Assembly (NCBI GenBank): GCA_000436035.1
Contig: FR893218.1
Location: 25,854-48,451 of the forward strand
Reading direction: 5' to 3'
Length of the DNA stretch: 22,598 nucleotides
DNA from: Prevotella sp. CAG:732
GTDB taxonomy: Bacteria; Bacteroidota; Bacteroidia; Bacteroidales; Bacteroidaceae
The position numbers and the translations under genes were made by a program. Of the stretch, positions 17,709 through 22,598 are shown piece after piece. Position 1 is the stretch's first letter. Each line of letters starts with the position of its first letter. The notes under the pieces are model-generated. The model was given only the letters and a program-made list of their open reading frames with translations, was not told the DNA's origin and did not search any database.

Positions 17709-20480
17709 ATGAAATCACAGGGACGTTTTATTCTCTTATATATTATAATAGGTGTCAACTTGTTGGCGGGGTGTGGCAGAAAGGCTGCTCCTCAATATGT
17801 CATTGGCGTATCGCAATGCTCGAAAGATTTTTGGAGAGACAAGTTTAATAAGGAACTGCAGATGGCTGAGTATCTCAACGACTCCATCCAGGTCAAGTTG
17901 GCTTCTTCCAATGATGACAGCAAGTTGCAGACTCGGCAAATCAATCAGATGATTGACGAGAAGGTGGATTTGTTGGTGATAGCTCCTAATCAGTTGAATA
18001 CCATCTCGCCTGCCATCAATCGTGCTTACGACAAGGGCATTCCGGTTATCATCTACGACCGCAAGGCTAACAGCAATAAATACACGGCTTTCATCGGGTG
18101 CGACAACTATGCCATCGGCAAGTCGATGGGAGAGTTTATTGCCCAAAAGTTGCAAGGGAAAGGTCGTGTCGTGGAGATTCGTGGATTGGAAGGTTCCTCA
18201 CCTGCCTTGGAGCGTCATCGTGGTTTCATGGAAGCCATGAAGAAATTTCCGGGTATGCAGGTGGTGGCTTCGGAGGCTGGCGACTGGAAGGAGGAGAGTG
18301 GCAAGAAGGCGATGCAACGCATCCTCGACAAGACTCGTGACTTCGACTATGTCTTCTCTCACAACGACCGAATGGGTTGGGGAGCCTATCAAGTGGTTCG
18401 TGATAAAGGACTTGCTCGCAACTATAAGTTTACGGGAATGGATGCGATGGCGACCCGGAATGGAGGATTAGAACTCGTGCGTGATGGCATCTTTGAGGCT
18501 TCCTACCTTTATCCTACCAAGGGTGATGAGGTCGTGGCGTTGGCGATGAGAATACTGAGACATCAGCCTTTTAAGCGAGAGAACTATCTGCGTACGTCTA
18601 TCATCACCAAGGACAATGCCTTGCTCACTTTGATGCAAGCCAAGGATGCCGAGCACCAACAGAGCAACCTCGAAAGTCTTCACAAGGTGGTCAACCAATA
18701 TGTGTCAGACTATCACGACCAGAAGTTGATGATTATCTTCTTGGTCATCATGCTTTTTGTTATCTTTGTTGCGGCAGTATTGGTGTTTCGAAATTATCTC
18801 ATCAAGATCAAGCTTACCGAACAGCTTTCTAGTCAGAACAAGGAGATGAAGCGACTCAACGAGGAGGTGATGGAACTGACGCATTCTCGCTTGGTATTCT
18901 TCACGAATATCAGTCATGAGCTTCGTACGCCTCTTACACTGATTGCCGACCCTGTGGAGATGCTCTTGGATGATGAGGGTATCAAGGGCAAGACCAGAGA
19001 CTTGCTGAAGATGGTGCAGCGCAATGCCCTCGCCTTGCAGCAACTTGTGGGAAGCATCCTCGATTTCAGAAAGATACAGAATGGAAAGATGAACTTGACG
19101 CTCAACCGTTTTGACATCGTGAAGGCATTGGAGTTGTGGACGGGTGACTTCCAGTTGACAGCGGAGCGCAAGCAGATTCGTTTGCATTTCGATGGGAATG
19201 GTTTGTCGGGTGATACTCATGTCATCGCCGACAAGGAGAAGGTGTCTCGCATCGTGTTCAATCTCTTGAGCAATGCCTTGAAATATACACCTTCGGATGG
19301 TGACATCTTCGTCAGTTTGAAAGATGCGGAGAACAAGGACTTCTTGCGTATTGACGTAAGAGATACGGGTAAGGGTATCGCCAAGGAAGAGGCGGCTAAG
19401 GTGTTCGAGCGTTTCTTCCAAGCCAAGGGAGCTGCGAGTGGTACGGGCATCGGCTTGGCTTTGGTGAAGTCGTTTGTCGATTTGCATCATGGCGTAGTTT
19501 ATGTGGAAAGTGAGTTGGGTAAAGGCTCCGACTTCATCGTGGAGATACCTCGTCAACAAGAGGCGAATGGACAAGTTGTCCACAATGAGGATGAAATTGT
19601 GGATAACGCTGCAAGTAGCTCTGCATCAAAGAATATGAATGTTGTGAACGATGCCGTTTTGCAATATATCGACGATGGGGATAAACAAGGTGGAAAACTC
19701 CAACAGGTTATCAGTGAGCATACCAATAAGCCTACCTTGTTAATCATTGACGACAACAATGACATCCGACAATATGAGCGTACACTCCTGCAGGATGATT
19801 GCTTCGTGTTGGAGGCATCGGATGGAAAGGAGGGTCTGGAGATAGCCAAGAAGGAGGTACCCGACTTGGTGATTTGTGATGTGATGATGCCTGTGATGGA
19901 TGGCTTGGAGTTCACCGAGCAGTTGAAGACCCACACCGCCACCTCTCATATCCCGGTCATCATGCTGACGGCAAAGAATCTGGAAGAGCAGCGTGCGGAG
20001 GGGTATGAGCATGGTGTCGATTCATACATCACCAAGCCGTTCCATAGCAAGGTGCTCTTGGCTCGCATTGAGAATCTCTTGAAGCAGCGCAATCTCTTGA
20101 AGAATGTATTCCAAGGTACGCAAGTGGCGGAGCAGGAGATAGAGGAGTCGCATTTGGATGATCGGGACAAGCAGTTTGTCAAGCAACTTCACGATATTAT
20201 CCAGAAGAATCTTTCAGACAGTGATTTTGGTGTGGAGGATATTGGTAAGGAGATAGGATTGAGTCGAGTGCAACTGTATCGCAAGGTGAAGGCGATGACG
20301 GGTTCGTCTGTGGTCGATTTGATACGCAAGGCTCGTCTTGCCAAGGCACGTCGCCTCTTGGAGAGCCGTAGCATGAGCATTTCCGAGGTGGCTTATGAGG
20401 TAGGATTCTCTGCTCCGTCTTATTTCACCAAGTGTTTCAAGGCAGAATATGGTATTTTGCCAGGAGAGGTAAATGCTTAG
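17709..20480 (+). CDS. Hybrid two-component system regulator with periplasmic sugar-binding sensor (HTCS)
   Basis: About 923 residues. An N-terminal hydrophobic segment ends in the lipobox LLAGC (Cys22). A Peripla_BP_4/RbsB-like sugar-binding domain follows (about 28-320: YVIGVSQCSKDFWR, NQMIDEKVDLLVIAPNQ, GIPVIIYDRKAN, EIRGLEGSSPALERHRGF, FSHNDRMGWGAYQ, FTGMDA). A transmembrane helix lies at about 340-362. HisKA has NISHELRTPL (His403), and HATPase has LLSNALKYTP, DTGKGIA and GTGIGLAL. The receiver carries VICDVMMPVMDG (Asp724), and an AraC-type DNA-binding domain ends the chain. The sensor type matches the fructose-binding BT1754 class of Bacteroides, so the ligand is probably a free mono- or small saccharide. 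No SusCD pair is adjacent. The start could equally be 17706, since two ATG are in tandem. The stop overlaps that of the convergent SprT-like gene by a few bases (20477-20480). Confidence 0.92.
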   Translation: MKSQGRFILLYIIIGVNLLAGCGRKAAPQYVIGVSQCSKDFWRDKFNKELQMAEYLNDSIQVKLASSNDDSKLQTRQINQMIDEKVDLLVIAPNQLNTISPAINRAYDKGIPVIIYDRKANSNKYTAFIGCDNYAIGKSMGEFIAQKLQGKGRVVEIRGLEGSSPALERHRGFMEAMKKFPGMQVVASEAGDWKEESGKKAMQRILDKTRDFDYVFSHNDRMGWGAYQVVRDKGLARNYKFTGMDAMATRNGGLELVRDGIFEASYLYPTKGDEVVALAMRILRHQPFKRENYLRTSIITKDNALLTLMQAKDAEHQQSNLESLHKVVNQYVSDYHDQKLMIIFLVIMLFVIFVAAVLVFRNYLIKIKLTEQLSSQNKEMKRLNEEVMELTHSRLVFFTNISHELRTPLTLIADPVEMLLDDEGIKGKTRDLLKMVQRNALALQQLVGSILDFRKIQNGKMNLTLNRFDIVKALELWTGDFQLTAERKQIRLHFDGNGLSGDTHVIADKEKVSRIVFNLLSNALKYTPSDGDIFVSLKDAENKDFLRIDVRDTGKGIAKEEAAKVFERFFQAKGAASGTGIGLALVKSFVDLHHGVVYVESELGKGSDFIVEIPRQQEANGQVVHNEDEIVDNAASSSASKNMNVVNDAVLQYIDDGDKQGGKLQQVISEHTNKPTLLIIDDNNDIRQYERTLLQDDCFVLEASDGKEGLEIAKKEVPDLVICDVMMPVMDGLEFTEQLKTHTATSHIPVIMLTAKNLEEQRAEGYEHGVDSYITKPFHSKVLLARIENLLKQRNLLKNVFQGTQVAEQEIEESHLDDRDKQFVKQLHDIIQKNLSDSDFGVEDIGKEIGLSRVQLYRKVKAMTGSSVVDLIRKARLAKARRLLESRSMSISEVAYEVGFSAPSYFTKCFKAEYGILPGEVNA

Positions 20481-21145
20481 GATATATGAAATGGAGTGAG
20501 TACATTTAATAGTTTCTCGTAATCTGCTTTTGAGATTCTTCTGCCCCGAAGGCTTCTTACTTGTGGATAATCCTCGAAGTAAGATTCTTGGGTAGTGTAC
20601 CATTGATGCGAACGGATTTCTCTTACTAAGTGAAGTTTGCCCTCGATGCTTCTAGCGAAGCTAGGGTTGACACGTGATAGATAGTGCTTGCCATCCTTCA
20701 TTTCGATGGCAAGCATCAGATAGGTTTGAGGCCCCTCTGCCTTTTTCTTCTCCTTTACTTTCTCACTCACCTTCCATCCCTTGGTGGAGGTCATCACTCG
20801 TATGTCCCAACCGTACTTGCGGTTGAGGCTATCCATCATGCCCCGGAACACGATGCCATGTGAGGAAGTGTCTTTCAGTCCGGTATATCCGATGATGTAA
20901 TGTATCATCTCGTGCAGCAATATGCTCTTCGCCTGCTTGTCGGTCATGTCGTAGTAGGTGGACATCGAGAGTTTGAAGTCATAGAGTTTGGTGCGCCCCC
21001 ATCTGGTGGCACGCTTGAAGGACAGTTGTCCCAGTCGTGTTTTTGCACGAGTCAATCCCAACTCCGGCACAGGCAGTTTGCCTCCGAAGTAGTCGTGGTC
21101 AAACCGCTTAAACCACTCTTCCATCCATTCTATCGTCACAATCAT
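20477..21145 (-). CDS. SprT-like zinc metallopeptidase domain protein
   Basis: A 222-residue, apparently cytoplasmic protein with no signal peptide or membrane helix. The N-terminal part (about 1-120) fits the SprT-like domain: WMEEWFKRFDHDYFGGKLP opens it, and the zinc-binding helix ILLHEMIHY supplies His78, Glu79 and His82, with His96 (SSHG) the likely third ligand. The domain is shared with SPRTN/Wss1-type proteases, some of which cut DNA-protein crosslinks; the bacterial role is not established. The C-terminal 100 residues (YLMLAIEMKDGKHYLSRVNPSFARSIEGKL and on) are basic and unrecognised by me, without the Cys pairs of a zinc ribbon. The start at 21145 sits only five bases after a -7 box (21150-21158), so the mRNA would be almost leaderless; Met8 (21124) is the alternative. 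It converges on the HTCS gene with overlapping stops. Confidence 0.82.
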   Translation of the reverse strand: MIVTIEWMEEWFKRFDHDYFGGKLPVPELGLTRAKTRLGQLSFKRATRWGRTKLYDFKLSMSTYYDMTDKQAKSILLHEMIHYIIGYTGLKDTSSHGIVFRGMMDSLNRKYGWDIRVMTSTKGWKVSEKVKEKKKAEGPQTYLMLAIEMKDGKHYLSRVNPSFARSIEGKLHLVREIRSHQWYTTQESYFEDYPQVRSLRGRRISKADYEKLLNVLTPFHIS

Positions 21146-21149
21146 GGGT

Positions 21150-21158
21150 GCAAAGGTA
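21150..21158 (-). promoter_or_regulatory. -7 box of the SprT-like gene
   Basis: The minus strand reads TACCTTTGC, matching TAnnTTTG. Its last base is five bases from the ATG at 21145, so transcription would begin at or near the start codon. Confidence 0.5.
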
Positions 21159-21175
21159 CAACTTTTATCACTAAT

Positions 21176-21219
21176 AATCGTTCATTGCCTAGCAGAAATG
21201 TTACAATGAACGATTTTTT
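21176..21219 (+). terminator. Hairpin with T6 between the SprT-like and TonB receptor-like genes
   Basis: The arms aatcgttcattg (21176-21187) and caatgaacgatt (21204-21215) pair perfectly over 12 bases with a 16-base loop; a run of six T starts within the right arm. It reads as a plus-strand terminator. The nearest plus-strand gene upstream is the HTCS ending at 20480, whose transcript would have to run antisense through the whole SprT-like gene to reach it. The stem is AT-rich, so it may be weak. Confidence 0.5.
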
Positions 21220-21264
21220 GTATCCCATGAAAGATTAATTGAAGTTGATATTCAGACCTTTATC

Positions 21265-21273
21265 TAATTTTGC
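21265..21273 (+). promoter_or_regulatory. -7 box of the TonB receptor-like gene
   Basis: TAATTTTGC matches TAnnTTTG. A TTG at 21245-21247 is 17 bases upstream, a possible -33 element. The leader of about 45 bases is A-rich and resembles that of the ferredoxin gene. Confidence 0.6.
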
Positions 21274-21321
21274 GGCAGAAACAAAACAATAACACTAACA
21301 ACATTTAAACCGTACAAAATT

Positions 21322-22598
21322 ATGGATACCTTATTAAATGGAAAGAGCGCAGCCATGATGCTTGCACTTTCTTTGATTTCAGCTTCTGCTTTCGCACAAG
21401 ACGAGAATGCTAACTCCAAGGAAGAAGGTAATCGCAACGTGATGCTCAATGCCGCAAGTGCCAATGGTCCTCGTGAGATTCAGATAGGCTTGCCTTCTGC
21501 AGATGTTAACGTGTTGGAGAATGGTCTGCCTGTTACTTACGCCACCAATCCACATTCAGTGAATACCATCTGGCGTGGTGATGCAAGTTTGAGTCATCAG
21601 GGATTGCTCAAGATAGCAGAGACTGCCATCACCACAGGTAACATCGGATATGCCGTCAACTCTTTCACCCAGAAAGGGCAGAAAGGATTCAATGGTACGC
21701 TGAACTATAAGAGCAATCACTTCGGATTGCAGGAATTCTCTTTGAATATGAATGGTGATTTGGGAAGCGACTGGTACTACAGCTTTAATATGTATCAGGA
21801 TTTCGACCCAGGAACCTTCAAGATTAAGTCAACTCCTTATCAGGATCGTACTCAGATTTACAAGGCGCTCCTTACAAAGAAGTATAACGGCAATCGTGGT
21901 GAGTTTACTGCTATGTATAAGTATGCCAACAGCCACAACGTATATAACTATGCAACCCAGAGTGCTCCATTCATTTATGTAGGCGATGGAAGCGTGAAGG
22001 AATATGGAAAGTTCAAGCTCGGAACTACTTCTTATCTTCCTATCGATAATGAGATGACCTATCGCAATATGAGAACTGGCGAATTGGAGCAGACTACGCT
22101 CTATGATGCCTGCTTAAACAAGGCGAGCGAGGTGACTTTGATGAACAACTATCGTTTTGATAATGGCTTGAACTGGAAGGCTACTTTGAAGTACGACCAT
22201 TCTCGCGGTGCGATGGTTTATCAGACTCCGATGTCTATCATCGATTTGACGAGTGCAAGTCAGGGTACATATAACTATCAGTACCGTGATATTAATGGTC
22301 AGGAAAAGGCTTACGATGGACAGTATGTGCAGACCCGTATGTCTTGTTTGAATGCTGGTAAGATAGATGAGGTACTCTTTACCTCTGAACTCTCCAAGAA
22401 ATTCAGAACTTCCACTTTCCGCCTCGGTGTGAATGAGTGGTTCTATCATATTGACTATTGTTCAAATACTACCATGTATGACCAGAGTGTTCCTGCTGAT
22501 GGTAGTTATGCTTTGCGAGTTTGGGATGCCAACAAGCGCAATAGCTATTTCTACGATTTCAACAAGAATGCCTCTGAGTATTACAAGGGAAGCGAAAA
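21322..22598 (+). CDS. TonB-dependent receptor-like outer-membrane protein (N-terminal part)
   Basis: The frame is open from the ATG at 21322 to the window end, giving 425 residues with no stop, so the 3' part lies outside. A signal peptide covers about residues 1-27 (KSAAMMLALSLISASAFAQ). There is no carboxypeptidase-like domain. The first mature segment, REIQIGLPSADVNVLENGLPV, leads into a plug-like region, and from about residue 115 the sequence alternates in barrel-strand fashion (GTLNYKSNHFGLQEFSLNMNGDLGSDWYYSFNMYQDFDPGTF). It resembles a Bacteroidota group of receptor-like proteins annotated as TonB-dependent receptors whose plug departs from the SusC pattern. The substrate is unknown. 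It has its own promoter box and is divergent from the SprT-like gene. The class is likely; function is not assignable. Confidence 0.72.
   Translation, partial: MDTLLNGKSAAMMLALSLISASAFAQDENANSKEEGNRNVMLNAASANGPREIQIGLPSADVNVLENGLPVTYATNPHSVNTIWRGDASLSHQGLLKIAETAITTGNIGYAVNSFTQKGQKGFNGTLNYKSNHFGLQEFSLNMNGDLGSDWYYSFNMYQDFDPGTFKIKSTPYQDRTQIYKALLTKKYNGNRGEFTAMYKYANSHNVYNYATQSAPFIYVGDGSVKEYGKFKLGTTSYLPIDNEMTYRNMRTGELEQTTLYDACLNKASEVTLMNNYRFDNGLNWKATLKYDHSRGAMVYQTPMSIIDLTSASQGTYNYQYRDINGQEKAYDGQYVQTRMSCLNAGKIDEVLFTSELSKKFRTSTFRLGVNEWFYHIDYCSNTTMYDQSVPADGSYALRVWDANKRNSYFYDFNKNASEYYKGSE

Noticed and set aside
1..22598. tRNA, rRNA, riboswitch, CRISPR, insertion sequence or prophage signals
   Set aside because: I looked through the intergenic regions on both strands and found no cloverleaf, spacer-repeat array, transposase motif or integration site.

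Overview
The window comes from a member of the Bacteroidota, most likely the Prevotellaceae (Prevotella/Segatella-like). The evidence is a SusC/SusD pair, two hybrid two-component regulators, TAnnTTTG-type -7 promoter boxes, A-rich leaders without clear Shine-Dalgarno sequences, and a PorT-like barrel protein. These assignments rest on motifs and family knowledge read by eye; no database search was run.

Region 1 (1-16202) looks like a polysaccharide utilisation locus aimed at decorated xylan. On the plus strand it has a secreted DUF1593 protein (33-1502) and a secreted double esterase with a CE6/SASA-type module and a CE1-type module (1569-3473). A large beta-propeller hybrid regulator lies convergent to these (3530-7579, minus). 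Divergent from the regulator are susC (8123-11396) and susD (11419-13335), and then a GH3 beta-xylosidase-type enzyme with a PA14 insert (13608-16202) that has its own promoter. The expected logic is that SusCD imports oligosaccharides, the esterases strip acetyl and feruloyl groups, the GH3 enzyme trims xylosyl ends, and the regulator senses an oligosaccharide in the periplasm and activates the divergent susCD promoter. No endo-xylanase, GH43 enzyme or surface glycan-binding protein is present here.

The most striking point is that susC as written is broken. A run of eight G (8386-8393) shifts the frame just before the plug domain, and removing one G restores a receptor of about 1090 residues. 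This is either a homopolymer error in the assembly or a slippage switch. The 543-base divergent region between the regulator and susC is also rich in structure: an 18-bp stem hairpin, a 12-nt direct repeat flanking it, an A9 tract beside the promoter box, and a 14-nt direct repeat in the long susC leader.

Region 2 (16203-22598) is more mixed. It holds a PorT-like outer-membrane barrel protein (minus), a 55-residue 2[4Fe-4S] ferredoxin, a second hybrid regulator with a periplasmic sugar-binding sensor and a lipoprotein-type signal, a SprT-like zinc metalloprotease (minus), and the start of a TonB-dependent receptor-like gene cut off by the window end. Convergent gene pairs are packed very tightly: their terminator-like hairpins or stop codons lie inside the neighbouring gene. 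I saw no tRNA, rRNA, CRISPR array, insertion sequence or phage gene.
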